64,000 nucleotides of DNA from Annona cherimola (GCA_030490835.1 CM059971.1:59382012-59446011), one strand, 5' to 3'. Positions 1 to 11,193 are shown, numbered from the stretch's first letter. Numbers and translations are program-made. The notes: a model not told the origin generated them from the sequence alone.

Positions 1-1150
1 CTCAGATATAAAGGATATCAAAGTTTGAACCATTCTGCATTACAAGTGGCGAAAAGAATAAGGGAAAAAGTCCACTAGAGGGCCCTGAGAGGAGCTAGAA
101 GATGCTTGGGAGGCTAAGCAAACAAAGAGGGAAGGGGGTCATCTGGAGAGAGTAGGGAAAAGAAAATTTTAGAAAAGCATCATTCCAAATAAGGAAGATT
201 CCTAAGGAAAATGCTAAAGTACCGATACTAAGGATCTCTATGGAAGTAACTAAAGGACCGCGACTCTCAAATCAGCGAGCTCCTTTAGGGAATAGAGGTG
301 TTCTAGAACACCTGTCAACTACTTCTAGTCATAGGACCGAGGTTCGACTATAAGTTCTAAGGGATGATTGCTATTTGAACCCCTTTTAGAAGTGACCCAC
401 AATTGCCAATGTTGAATGATCAGCCGCGAATAGCCAATCATACCATCCTTCAAAGGAAGAACTACTCTTCTGTCTGGTAATCATTAAGAAGTTACATCAC
501 TCTATCAAGAAGAATGCCATTGTATCTTGAAGTAGAAAAGGCATGACAATGAAAACTTGCCAAGCCGACTTATGATCAACGTTAATAGCATAGAAGGCAG
601 GCAATGCACACTAATGAAAAGTTTGCTAAAGAAGGCTTTTATAAGTGTTAAAGTCTCCACATAATATTAATTACAAGAGGACATGTGATCATTTGGGAAC
701 ATCCCAATGAAGTCACATGTCGCCAAAGGAGTAGAAAGTGGGGAGATTTAAATTAAACCATCCTCCTAATGCATGAATCGACCCTCATCTAGAATCTGAA
801 ATATTTTTTAGAAATTTGAGGAGTTTTAAAGCTGATTAAAGCTCATGAATGCTTGAAATCTGCAAGCATTAAATAGTGGAGGATTTGCACTCTGTCAAAA
901 TTGTTGTGACCATTGAATTAGGAGGAAGCAATTATGGAAATCTCATAGGTTGACCATGCGACAATAAGGACTAATCACTTCATGACTTTAGAAGCACTTC
1001 GGAAGAATGGACAGAGAAGGACTCGACAACCATAGTCTAGCCCTTTGATCGTGTTCCTAATTAACCTCAAAATAACAAAAAAAGAAATGTTTACTAAAGT
1101 CACATGACTCTTTGCAACGCCTCATCGACCAATTCAACAGTCGCTATTAA
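1..1150. other. Unassigned sequence at window edge
   Basis: No coding region, RNA gene or repeat structure could be supported here. The base composition is less AT-rich than the following 3 kb, and all frames carry frequent stops. It lies next to a minus-strand LTR, so it may be old retrotransposon sequence, but no protein motif confirms that. Confidence 0.3.
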
Positions 1151-1830
1151 TATACTACAGGATCGATGGTAATGGAGAGAACACAGTTGTAGTAACATAA
1201 AACACGATGTAATATCAAATATTTCATAAATTACTTAAATCGAATGTCTCATTAAATCTAAACCGAGCTGTATCAAAATGCTTGAATTCATAAAATATAT
1301 GCATCACGTCCTCCTTATATCAAAAAATCAAGATAAATAATTCTAAATACAGATTCATCAAATCCTAGCCCCGACCTAATGTACCAACCTCATGTTAGTC
1401 TTCACCTGCATACCTGCCATCTAAATAATGATAAAATAAGGTGAGTCCGGCAAACTCAGTAAGTATAATTAAAACATAAATTAGTGTTAAACAATATGCA
1501 TATTTTCTAAGAAAACATAAATCTATTCAAATTAGTACCATATCCATGCTTATGATCAAGCATTCCAATAATATATCATACACATAATCTTCTCATCATA
1601 TAGGTTAAATTTGATACAGAGGTTCGATATCTTACCCCATCTTACATTAGTACTAAGCATGAGACAATTAAATGTGGAAAATACTATACTGAGCTAAATG
1701 ACTCGGAGATACATCTGATATCCTGCCATGATCTCTATATATCCATAACCCTGTCACAAACTTATGCCCATGACTCAGCTCAGCACTCATGTCTAAGTAC
1801 TAATCTTTATATATGGGTCTCACAACAAAT

Positions 1831-2135
1831 ACCAATAAATAATTGAACACATTCATTGCTCTAAATATCATATCACAACAAACAGCCGAACACATTCACA
1901 ACTCCAAATACAATACCATAATAAATAACTAGACACATTCACGGGTCCAAATATAATACCATGATAAATAGTCAAGCACATTTACGACTCCAAATATCAT
2001 ATCATAACAAATAGTTAGACATATTCACTACTCCAAATATAATATCACAACAAATAGCCAGTCACATTCACAGCTCTGAATATAACATCATAACAAATAG
2101 CGGGACATAAATACAGCTCCAATTACAATATCACA
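1831..2135. repeat. Imperfect ~43-bp tandem repeat, about 7 copies
   Basis: A unit of about 43 bp containing AACAAATAG, ACACATTCAC and CTCCAAATAT recurs with starts near 1877, 1921, 1964, 2007, 2050 and 2092. Copies differ by substitutions and small indels. The array lies inside a degenerate LTR and immediately precedes a second, much cleaner tandem array. Confidence 0.8.
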
Positions 2136-2281
2136 ATATTGCAATGGCCAGACAATTTGTCCTATCCCACAGCTATCAACAACTCAATGATACTCCAATC
2201 CTCAATCGACGATATGTCACCAATCGTCATTAGTAATCATGAACAACACTTCTCAATCAACATCTTTAGTCATGACATATG

Positions 2282-2411
2282 ATAATGCTAGCATGCAATA
2301 CACACATGCATATGTCAAATATAATGCTAGCATGCAATACACACATGCATATGTCAAATATAATGCTAGCATGCAATACACACATGCATATGTCAAATAT
2401 AATGCTAGCAT
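2282..2411. repeat. 39-bp minisatellite, 3.3 near-identical copies
   Basis: Three full units start at 2282, 2321 and 2360, with a partial fourth from 2399. Each begins ATAATGCTAGCATGC and contains ACACATGCATATG. The unit length is a multiple of three, so a short open frame (2239-2424) runs through it with a repeated peptide. That frame is a by-product of the repeat, not evidence of a gene. The near identity of copies inside an otherwise decayed LTR suggests recent expansion or homogenisation. Confidence 0.9.
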
Positions 2412-4020
2412 AGTGAGTTCATAAATCAAGTTTCAAATTCAGTGTCATAATAAATCAATCCTTCAATTAGATTTAATCACTTGAACAAAAATACAAATCA
2501 TTGACATCCAAAACATACATGTCCAAGGAATACATAAAAGAATTAAATTAGTTCATAACAAAGTCTTACGAATCTTGTACTTCATTCCAATCAATTCAGA
2601 TATGATGTATCTTTACTTTTACTTACACACTGAAATAATAATATTCTTTCAAAATTAATCATTTTCTCCAATATTTAGATTCACCATTGAATATCAATTT
2701 TTCTTCTAATTATAAATTCCATAGGTCCAATTATTTGGAATTTACAAGACAACATTTCATTTTACTAAAAATTCATAAAATAATCATATAAATATATCAA
2801 GTGGATTTGAACATGATAATCATGATCACATCACTATTGTTAACATTAACCATTTCGATCTAAATATTTATCCTTAAATAATACCATTATTTAACAAAAG
2901 TAACAATTATACTTTCTTTCATTTCACCATGCCTAGATTACCATCTAACAAAGATAGTCCTTTGAATTTAGTAGAATTCCGCTTATATCAACTTTGAAAA
3001 TTTATCTCAATTGCAACAAGTGTTAAATGCTAAGCTTGATGCTTAGAAATATCTATTATTGTCTTAATGGATTATAAGTAAATGATATCTCAACTATTAA
3101 AAATCTGTCCAATCTATCTTATGAATTTGGAATGTCCAAAAATATAGAAATTGGTAGTTGGATTATCGAAATCAAACATCAACGTTAAAAGTTACATCAA
3201 AAATACTTTTAACGGCTCATGAGCCACCATGTGTTACTAGCATGAGCTACCATCATCATTTTTCAGTGCTCAGATAATGAGTTTTTATATAAAATATTTT
3301 TCAAAAACTATTTTGTGAATTTCTAGCCATTATAAGACATTTTTCCAAAATATTTCATTCTCGAGGGGGTTTTCTGCAATTTTTTGATACTTTTCTTATG
3401 ATATTTCTCAACACGACATGAGAGTATTCTATAATATTCTTTTTAGAAATATTGTCTATAAGTTTTTCTACAAGATTTGGGTTTTGTACAATTTCTTCAA
3501 AATAGGTACCTTTTTTGTAAAATTATAAATTTAGGAGGGGTTTTCTTTAAAATTTCCTTCAAAAGTCAAAATCGCAATAATTCTTCTTCTTCCTCCCTCT
3601 CTTGCTCGTTTAACCATCTTTGTCAAGTTTTGGTAGTTGTGGAAACTATCCAAATAAGTTCTAATTTTTCTTTAAGGTATATATTTGGGTTTCTTGTTTA
3701 ATATAGATTTGCCAAATATTTTCAATTTCGTAAACTTATAAAGTTAAAAAAAGGGTGAATTATAAAAGCTTAAAATTCTCATTAAATATTCAATGACAAA
3801 GCATGAAGATCTCCACTTACCTAATTGACATGCTCACAAAAGGATTTGCTAGAATAGATCTGAGCATCTTGCAAGTTTTCTTTCCGATCTCAACTCGACA
3901 ACCTCCATTTTCTCTCTCTGACTCTGCTTTCTCCTGTGCAAAACTTTTGTACTCTTTTAAAGAGCGGCTATTGCTTGTTAGCGCCTGCCCGCCAACATTC
4001 TCCATTAATGCTCGTTAATG

Positions 4021-5776
4021 TTATTTTATTTATTTTAACAGTGATTATATTTCCCCATTCTATAATAGATGAAATTGCAAATTTATATTAGGACTCATAA
4101 TTCACATATTTAATCTTCAAATCAATATCACTTGCACAACTTAATATCTAAATATTTTCTTTGCTTCAATAATTACAAAAATAGTCTTGTCTTTAACATT
4201 TATATGTTTTCATACACTTTATGCACTTTACAAAAATCTTTCTTTTCTATTAGGCTAAATTGCAAACCCATATAAAACTCAAATTTCTCATAATTTAAGC
4301 ATCAAATTAATATCCTTTGCCCTGAAATAACCTTTCATTTCATCTTTTTTTAATATTGCAAACTTGCCTCTTTATTACCACTTAGAATCTATAAATTCGT
4401 ATTTTTTAAAATAAACTTTCATTAATAAAATTCACCTCATTCTCTTCTCAATTCATCAACTAAATTTAGGATTTACGTTTGTTGCAAATTCTTTTCAATT
4501 TTTATCGATTTTAGATTTTCCATTTATCTCTTCCTAATATAGAGGGTAAAAATAATTATAAAACTTTGAATTCCACACTCTTCAAGCAAAGAAGTGCAAA
4601 ACCATCATCCCAAATAGCCATCATGGTTTTGCAAAGGATAAATGACAAGGGTCGAGCAAATGACCAACCTCTCGACTCAAAGATGTCATCGATAATTCCA
4701 TGAAGGGCGGTGAACTTTTGAAGACCAATGCTTTAAAAAATATTTTAAAAATTAAAAACTAAGGGTAAGAACGGAGCCTCCATACTTATATATTTAAACA
4801 ATTTATATATTGGAAGGAACTCATAGATGGAGACTTATTTAACTAATACGGATGCAAAACAATAAAAAATTTTAAAAATCATTTCAGTAATTTTAAAAAA
4901 CACTGGCGCAAATGTAAAAATAAAAAATGGTTGAGACAAATGCACATATTTTAATTTTGAATTGCTCTTGATGCAAATAAGTCCTGTTATTATTGTTGTT
5001 GTTATGTTGGTGGCGGTGGATGACAGGGACAAGGATGACTAAATGCGTAGTCACCTTTGAATTGGCAAGAAAGAATACGTGGACGGATACAATTGCGGAA
5101 ATCAAGAAAGAACTATGAGGAATACATGGGATGGATGATCGCGTAAATCTGCGACAACGGCGCCTACCTTTTTATGCTTTTGTAAGATATAGAGCCATGA
5201 AGATTTGTCTCCATACATTTGGAGTTTTGGTCGTGTTGAACTGCTGAGGAACAACAGCGGTCCATCTGGGATGCCTTGCAGTCTCGGGTGAAGGGGGTAG
5301 ACGGGACGTCGAGCAAAACCTCTTTGCTTTCATTTGACCATGAAAACGAAAGAAAGATAATTACACTAGCAAAAGTCAAACTCATTTGACAATAATGGAT
5401 TATGCCAAGAGGAAAAAAAATATACATTGACAAATTATCCGTTAATTCTTTAACTGGATACATATAAGGGTGAACCACAGTGTACATTAGTTAAGGTATA
5501 TTATATCGAAAATAGGATTAGCTTTGACGATGAAATTAAAATGCAACTGATCATGTTATTTAAATCATTTGTTTCTATTATGTTACAAAAAAATTTCAAT
5601 CGAGTTTAAGATGTACAATTTCTACTTAAAAATGCATAGAATCACTTGTAAATAATGAAAAATACTTAAAATTCATTAACATATGCATTAAATTGTAATA
5701 ATCTTTCATACGATCAGCAGTCTACGTAAGAATGATATTTACACACTGTAGACGTTGAAAATAAAACTTTGACATT
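4021..5776. other. Unassigned AT-rich sequence
   Basis: No gene, LTR or terminal inverted repeat was recognised. The part at about 5040-5340 is more GC-rich than its surroundings and has a 107-codon open frame on the minus strand (5164-5487). Its translation has no motif I recognise and no splice or promoter context, so it is not called as a gene. Confidence 0.35.
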
Positions 5777-5878
5777 AAATTTGTTTGGTGATCAGGTAAA
5801 AAATGTGGACAAAAGGTGATAAAATTTTTTGAAATAGATAAATTATGTGATATATATGATCAAGATAATGATTAGGTG

Positions 5879-6228
5879 TAGGGGTGTTAACGGCTAGTTG
5901 AATGAGTTAGAGCCTAATCCTAAACCTAACCTATTTAAAATATCCCAACTCTAATCAATTTATTAATCTATTTAAAAAACCTCAACCCTAATTCATTTAC
6001 AACCCATTTAATAAACAGGTAGGCGGGTTGTTAACGGGTTTTATAGCATACAATCTGAAGGTCTAAACTCTGATAAATGATGATATCGCAAAGAGAGGCA
6101 CGGGAATTTTTTGGTGCAAGAAACGTGAAAATAAACGAGTAATAGGAAAATGAAATTAGAGCAACAATAGAAAAATAAAAATTAGATGACGGGAGGAAGA
6201 CTTTTCGATCGAAAATAACTAAGGGGTT

Positions 6229-6259
<31 letters not shown>

Positions 6260-6478
6260 CTTTAATAGGTCAAACAAGTTAAATGAGTTATATGTATTAA
6301 ATAGGTTACTAAATGGGTTGACAGATTATAAAATCTCAACATTAATTTATTTATTTAATTAAATGATTGAACGGGTTGTTGGATCATAACTCATTTATTC
6401 AAAATTTCAACCCAAACTTATTTATAAACAGGTTGGACAAGCGGGTTTACAGGTTTACCATGACCATTAACATCCCTA
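5879..6478. mobile_element. hAT-type MITE (600 bp) with 8-bp target duplication
   Basis: The termini are TAGGGGTGTTAACGG on the left and ATTAACATCCCTA on the right, inverted copies of each other, of the type seen in plant hAT (Ac-like) miniature elements. It is flanked by ATTAGGTG (5871-5878) and ATTAGGAG (6479-6486), an 8-bp target duplication with one mismatch, the length expected for hAT transposition. The interior holds repeated GGGTTG/CAACCC words in inverted order and a (TA)n tract. No transposase is encoded. Confidence 0.88.
6235..6259. repeat. (TA)n microsatellite
   Basis: An uninterrupted TA dinucleotide tract of about 12 units lies inside the hAT-type MITE, near its centre. Confidence 0.95.
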
Positions 6479-6705
6479 ATTAGGAGTAAAGTAAATAAAG
6501 GTAAAATAGATAAGCCAGTTGTATGAAAATGTGTAAAAATAGATAAAGTAGTTATATGAAAAAGTATATGGAAATTTTGTGGTAAATTTTTTTCTTAGTT
6601 ACCGAACACATTATTTAAATTAAATAATTTTATTAACTTAGATTTGTACCTATTTTGATGATTCCACAAATATATGCGACTTTTGACGGAGAGGTTATAT
6701 TATTA

Positions 6706-6985
6706 TGATGTATTTGAGAAGTAATAAAATTTTTAAATGAAAGATCTTTTGTATAAAAATTTTTGATTTAATAGAAAATTGTATAATACGATATGATAAA
6801 AGTAATAATGGAGAGTAAAGAAAATAAAGTTAAAATAAGTACAATTAGTAATTGTGTGAAAATAATTAAAAAGTAAGGTAGTTATATAGGAAGATGTGAA
6901 AAAATAATTAAAAATAAGGTAGTTTTGAAAAATTTTAAATTGAAAAATTTTATTAAATTTTTTTTTTTATATCCAAACATGCACT
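6706..6985. mobile_element. MITE, TGTTTGGTAA-tip family
   Basis: The left tip GATGTATTTGAGAAGTAA and the right tip (reverse complement GTGCATGTTTGGATA) form imperfect terminal inverted repeats. The interior shares runs such as TGATAAAAGTAATAATGGAGAGTAAAGAAAATAAAG (described, not a motif) with the arms of the hairpin MITE at 9026-9765. It is non-coding. TSDs are not certain; TAT/TTA-like triplets flank it. Confidence 0.6.
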
Positions 6986-7284
6986 TAGCTTGGAATTAAT
7001 GATTAAGGTGGGCCCCATTTGATCAATTTCATCCTTACTAGCGTACAGCCTGTGGGGCTTTCGGTGGGCCTTCTGATGTTTGCTTTTTCAGCGACCCAAT
7101 TTCAAATATGCTCGCCTACAAAAAAAAAAAAAAAAATTTATTGGGATGTGCTCACGTAATTAGTGTTGGGAACAATGTTCAAAACAAAACAAATTGACGA
7201 AAGCATAAATTTTGATGATTAAACAAAGACTAATTTGAGTATATAAAGTGTACTAATGAGTTTGCCAAGTGTTTAAGGAAAGCA

Positions 7285-8065
7285 AAGAAGTCAAGTCGAT
7301 TACCAAGTCGACTTGGACTTCGACTTGGGATGAAGTCGATACCTAAGTCGACTTCACAAGCGACTTCAAATGGAAAAAGGTGGATAGCATTGAAAATAGA
7401 AAACAAGCAAGTGAAGTCGCAGGCCAAGTCGACTCCACGTGCGACTTGGGAAGCCAAGTCTCAGACGAAGTCGACTCCAGCATCGACTTCAAACGTCAAA
7501 AAGTGTCCAGAGTTGAAAATGTGGAAATGGACATGGCGAAGTCGCAGGCGAAGTCGACTCCAGGTGCGACTTGGGGGAAGTCGCAGACAAGGTCGACTCC
7601 AACTTCGACTTGAGGAGTTCAGACTTGAAGATTGAAGTTTCAAGCTTATTCCAAGGATCCATTTAGACTTTATCAAATCCAAATAAGATGCAAAGTCCAT
7701 TCTCAAAGAGCAACTGAAGTTTCTTGAAGAACAAAGCTAAGATTCATGTTCAAAGTTCAAATCAAGTCTATCAAGTCCAAAGCTAATCTTCAAGCTTATT
7801 CCAAATGAAGCAATACCCAAGTCATGAAGACAAGCAAGTAAGAAGCAAATCAAGTGAGGATCAAGGCATTTTTGCAAAAGACCACGCCAAGTCGCAACCC
7901 AAGTCGACTGCAGGATCGACTTGAGTTGAAGTCTGAAGCCAAGTCGACCCAAGTCTCAGACTTGGATATCTGAAGAAACCCAAGTCGCAATCCAGGTCGA
8001 CTCCATGTGCGACTTGGAAGCCAAGTCGCAGGCCAAGTCGACTCCATCTTCGACTTGGAAAATAA
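7285..8065. repeat. Array of nested AAGTCG/CGACTT dyads (about 9 units)
   Basis: A unit of about 34-36 bp recurs with the plan AAGTCGCA, ~5 nt, AGTCGACT, ~5 nt, TGCGACTT: the outer arms are inverted copies and the core is itself a palindrome with a GTCGAC centre. Clear units start near 7297, 7331, 7417, 7456, 7540, 7577, 7888, 7980 and 8021. Some use ATCGACTT or TTCGACTT as the right arm. Spacer bases vary while the AAGTCG half-sites stay constant. The array lies about 100-850 bp upstream of the LTR TATA box. Confidence 0.9.
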
Positions 8066-8140
8066 CGTTCGAATTTTTGAACGTTGAAGTTCATTTATTG
8101 CACGCCAACCACTTCTACAACGTTCATATTCTCCTCAATC

Positions 8141-8149
8141 TATATAAGG
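8141..8149 (+). promoter_or_regulatory. Putative LTR TATA box
   Basis: TATATAAGG follows the palindrome array and precedes the transcribed-looking CT/CA-rich stretch of the solo LTR. The inverted sister LTR has a matching TTATAAAAGG at the same relative place (plus-strand 13029-13038). Confidence 0.6.
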
Positions 8150-8504
8150 ACCCTCAAATGAACGTGAAGGGATATACAAGACACTCACATACACATCACA
8201 AAGTCCAAAGAGAGAAAATAAGTGCAAGAAAGGTTTCCCATTTGATTTTCTCCATTTTTGAGTGGTCCATATACTTTCAAAGGAAGAAAGAGCTTCAAGA
8301 GTGCAAGCTGCTTCATCGATACTCATCCAAGCTGCTTCTAACTTCTTCCTCGAGCTCAACCTGTCTACACATCTCTGTAAAGTGTAGTTTTTCTTATTTC
8401 AAAGTCTTGTTGTATTAACCTTGATTTAGCTTGAGTAGCTAAGATCAAGTGTATGCAAAGTAGTGCGTGATTGGAGTGGAACTCATCACCTAATTGTGCA
8501 GTAA

Positions 8505-8604
8505 GTTGCTTATGCCCCCTAGAGCTGGAATCTAGAAGAGAGCATAGGCTCTACGTTGTTTATGCCCCCTAGAGCTGGAATCTAGAAGAGAGCGGAGACT
8601 CTAA
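8505..8604 (+). repeat. 50-bp direct repeat (2 copies) in LTR
   Basis: Copies start at 8505 and 8555; each contains TATGCCCCCTAGAGCTGGAA followed by TCTAGAAGAGAGC. The sister LTR carries the same duplication in inverse orientation at about 12618-12708, so the duplication predates the separation of the two copies. Confidence 0.9.
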
Positions 8605-9025
8605 GTGTATTCGAGGAATACATAGTGGAACCCAAGTCACAACGGAGTGTGAGCTTGGAAGAGTGGAGTAGGGAAGGTTTGCCCGAACCACTATAAATCT
8701 TGTCTTCTGCTTCCTTTTACTGCTTTATCTAAATTGCTCTCTATTTGCTTTAAAAAGGGGATTAATCTTTAAAGGGGTTAAGATTTTAATTTACCAAAGA
8801 ATTTTTTAAAGAACCCAATTCACCCCTCCCCTCTCAGGTTTATCCATCAACTCGGGACCAACAATTAGTACTTCATTAGGCCAGCATGTCACGCGTCATC
8901 AGTTGAAGGAACTGTTATCTGTTCCCATTTGCAGAAAATGGTTGATATAGTTGGTTTTATTAGCCGGAATTTCGAAAATAAAATGGTATTAACTTAATTT
9001 TATTAATTATTATTAACATTTGGCT

Positions 9026-9765
9026 AGGATGTGTTTGAGAAAAGTTAAAACTTTTCACCCCGTGTGTTTGATAAATAATAAAACTTTCAATGAAAAGTTT
9101 TTAGTGTAAAAATTTTCGAAATGAAAGAAAATGATATGATATGACAGAGGTAATGTTAAAGTATAAAGAGAATAAAGTTAAAATAAATAGTTAAATGTAT
9201 AAGTAGTTGTGTAGAAATAATTGAAAAGTATGATAGATATATAGGAAGAAGTAAAAAAAATAATTAAAAAATAGGGTAGTTGTAGAGAGTGTTTTTCACT
9301 CTTCATAACTACCCTATTTTTAAATTATTTTTTCATGTCTTCTTACGTAAACTATCCTACTTTTCAATCATTTCTAGTTTTCTACATAACTACCAGTACA
9401 ACTAACCAAGCTATTTTAACTTTATTCTCTTTATTCATCATTATTACATATATCATATCACATTAATTTCTCTTATTTAAAAACTTTTGTACCAAAAACT
9501 TTCCAACAGAAGTTTCATCACTATTAAAAACTTTTTACTATTCATAGTTATATTAATTTTTAATTATTTTTTCATATCTTCTAATACAACTAATTTACAT
9601 TTCAATCATTTATATATAATTACTGTACAACTAACCTATCTATTTTAATTTTATTTTCTTTACTCTTCATTATTATCCTATATTATATCATTTTCTTTTA
9701 TTACAAAAACTTTTATCATCCAAAAATTTTATCATTTCACACGCACCTAAAACATATCTTGGAGG
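9026..9765. mobile_element. Hairpin MITE with ~230-bp inverted arms plus an outer half
   Basis: Plus-strand 9064-9290 and 9295-9535 are near-complete inverted copies around a centre at about 9291-9294 (GTG-TTTT-CAC). A second copy of the right arm follows at 9536-9755, and the outermost tips are GGATGTGTTTGAG and (inverse of) AGATATGTTTTAGG. This suggests one member inserted in, or duplicated next to, another. It is non-coding. A transcript through it would fold into a long double-stranded RNA. Confidence 0.75.
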
Positions 9766-9834
9766 AAGGGTAAAATGGGAAGGCTTTGCAATAATACTGT
9801 TATCACATAATATTCGGAGCACTTCCACGCTTCG

Positions 9835-10110
9835 TAGGGGAATGTTTGGGAATATGAAAGTTGTGGGAAATGTGGTATTTGGTGGGAACAGAAAATGAAA
9901 TATTTTGAAAATTGTGTGATTGATATGAAATAATATGGGTAAAGTTAGAATAAATAGATTTGTTGGAAGGTAGTTGATAGGAAAAATGATTATAATATAA
10001 GGGTAAAAGTGGAAAATATAATGATTAGTTGTGAAATGATGGATGTCGAAATCCGTGCCACCATATTTTTCCTCCCACATTTCCCATGCCATATTCCCAA
10101 ACGTCCCCTA
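9835..10110. mobile_element. MITE (276 bp) with 20-bp TIRs
   Basis: The left end TAGGGGAATGTTTGGGAATA and the right end (reverse complement TAGGGGACGTTTGGGAATAT) are inverted repeats differing by a small indel/substitution. A TA dinucleotide bounds both ends, compatible with a TA target site, but no longer target duplication is visible. The interior has no coding potential; the 134-codon minus-strand frame across it (9688-10092) is low-complexity and not a gene. Confidence 0.8.
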
Positions 10111-10348
10111 GATTTGCATTGTCACTAGGAGCCAATTGAGTATGAGATGAAACGTTTTCAGTCGTAACTATTTTATTTTTCGATTTTGTTGGTATCTGGT
10201 TAACAAAAAGTGAAGAAAATTTTTTGGATTTTTTTTAAAAAAGGGAGTGATAAGATGTAATGAGTAGGAGTTAAAAATAAAATTAAAATAAATATAATAT
10301 TTGTATAAAAATGAAACATGATTGAAATATAAAAATAATAGTAAAAAG

Positions 10349-10791
10349 TGTTGGATTTTTGGTCTTACATGTGTAATAATTATATATATATGTTGTCATA
10401 AATTGAGGTCTAATTTATGGTTTAATGGGCCCAAATCATCTAATAGAGTATGAATTTCCTATGCGTAGATATCCTATTGCCTATTTTCTAATTTCTATTT
10501 TTATGATGGGCTAAATTAAAAATTAGAAAGATGAGTATGCTATATATACAGTTGTTGTCCCCAGGTTATACATCTTTAGGGTTTTTTTTCTAACATCCCA
10601 TATTTAGAAAAGATGAACTATTTTCTCCAGAAAACCCTAAGGTATTAACTTGGAAGATCAGAAAACCATCGAATTCAAGAACAACTACTTATATGGATTC
10701 AGGTAAGCTTCTGCTTATGGTTTTATTTTCTTTGTGGTTTAGCATAGAGGATCCTTGGGTGATTATATTTTTAATCAATAATGTTTTCTCA
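10349..10791 (+). repeat. 5' LTR of the copia element
   Basis: It begins TGTTGG and ends TTTTCTCA, and is followed after five bases by a tRNA-Met-like primer site. A TATA box (TATATATAC, 10541-10549) lies at a position compatible with a U3/R boundary. The exact 3' limit is inferred from the primer site because no second LTR is available for comparison. Confidence 0.7.
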
Positions 10792-10796
10792 ATAAA

Positions 10797-10808
10797 TGGT
10801 ATCAAAGC
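10797..10808 (+). other. Primer-binding site (initiator tRNA-Met type)
   Basis: TGGTATCAAAGC matches the plant copia consensus TGGTATCAGAGC, complementary to the 3' end of initiator methionine tRNA, with one change. Confidence 0.85.
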
Positions 10809-10949
10809 CATCTCTGTGTATAATCATCACGAAATTTTATAATTTTTGGTTATCCTCCATGGATTCCATGATTCTATACGACATGATATTAAGTTAATAA
10901 TGATGGCCTGATATCTAAAACGGAAGCATGAGTTCGTTTATGCTTTATT

Positions 10950-11193
10950 CTTTTTTTGAATGAGTATTCATACATTACAATCTCAACTAGTATTATAATT
11001 AAATTCTGAGGCATTATTATAATTTGCTAACAATTATCTACTATTTCTACTATTTCCCACCGGTGGACGGCTCCCACAAACTTGGGACGACTTGCAATGC
11101 CACCACTTCAAAAATGTTGATGGGGAGACTCGTACCCCGGACCACCTAACTTGTGGGGCCATGTCCTGCACCAGTGAGGCATGACCTCCGTGG
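10950..11193 (-). mobile_element. tRNA-derived SINE with 15-bp target duplication
   Basis: It is flanked by perfect 15-bp direct repeats CGTTTATGCTTTATT (10935-10949 and 11194-11208). On the minus strand the 5' end has an A-box-like ATGCCTCACTGGTGCAGG and about 40 bases later a B-box-like GGTACGAGTCTCC, the bipartite RNA polymerase III promoter of tRNA-derived SINEs. The element ends in an A-run (plus-strand T-run at 10951-10957) next to the target duplication. The long, perfect TSD shows LINE-type target-primed insertion. Confidence 0.88.

Larger units (their letters stand above)
1151..4020 (-). mobile_element. Degenerate Ty3/gypsy-type LTR (approximate limits)
   Basis: Read on the minus strand, this stretch has the layout of the other long LTRs in the window (42811-45624 and 59153 onward). 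A CT-rich block (about 3570-3620 on the plus strand) sits on the 5' side, and a conserved segment around 1440-1465 reads 'CTTACTGAGTTTGCC...ACTCAC' on the minus strand near the 3' side. The same segment occurs at 45106-45130 (plus) and near 59650-59675 (minus). No clean TG...CA ends or target duplications were found, so the limits are estimates. No coding capacity is visible; the short ORFs come from the tandem repeats inside it. The identification rests on similarity between copies in this window. Confidence 0.45.
5777..6612. mobile_element. MITE of the TGTTTGGTAA-tip family, split by a hAT MITE
   Basis: The left end reads AATTTGTTTGGTGAT, and the right end, as reverse complement, reads AATGTGTTCGGTAAC: a degenerate terminal inverted repeat. 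Inner arms are AT-rich with the GGTAAAATAG/GTAGTTATATG words shared with the hairpin MITE at 9026-9765. The element is interrupted by an independently bounded MITE at 5879-6478. Removing that insert leaves about 235 bp. There is no coding capacity, so it depends on a transposase encoded elsewhere. Confidence 0.6.
7164..8863 (+). mobile_element. Solo LTR (1,700 bp), family with AAGTCG dyad array
   Basis: It starts TGTTGG and ends CCAACA, canonical TG...CA LTR termini. It is flanked by perfect 5-bp duplications ATTAG (7159-7163 and 8864-8868). No internal retroelement domain adjoins either side, so it is a solo LTR left by LTR-LTR recombination. It contains a long palindrome array in the promoter-proximal part (7285-8065), a TATA box (8141-8149), and a 50-bp direct repeat downstream (8505-8604). 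The end CCACTC...TTGGTCC resembles the reverse complement of the start of 12355-14115, which is the same family in inverse orientation. Superfamily (copia or gypsy) cannot be decided from an LTR alone. Confidence 0.92.

Noticed and set aside
2282..2411. Possible CRISPR-like array
   Set aside because: The repeats are directly adjacent without unique spacers, and the context is a plant LTR.
5164..5487. 107-codon minus-strand frame as a gene
   Set aside because: No recognised domain, no supporting splice sites or promoter, and a mixed composition; kept only as a note in the unassigned region.
7230..8094. Overlapping open frames rich in Arg, Ser, Asp and Val on both strands
   Set aside because: They are translations of the AAGTCG/CGACTT array in the solo LTR; no stop appears because the repeat lacks stop triplets in those frames.
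9688..10092. 134-codon minus-strand frame with a hydrophobic, membrane-like composition
   Set aside because: It is the Ile/Phe/Tyr-rich reading of an AT-rich MITE, with no start context or homology.
10950..11193. tRNA gene or tRNA pseudogene from the A/B-box-like motifs
   Set aside because: No cloverleaf arms fit, while the 15-bp target duplication and A-run indicate a SINE.
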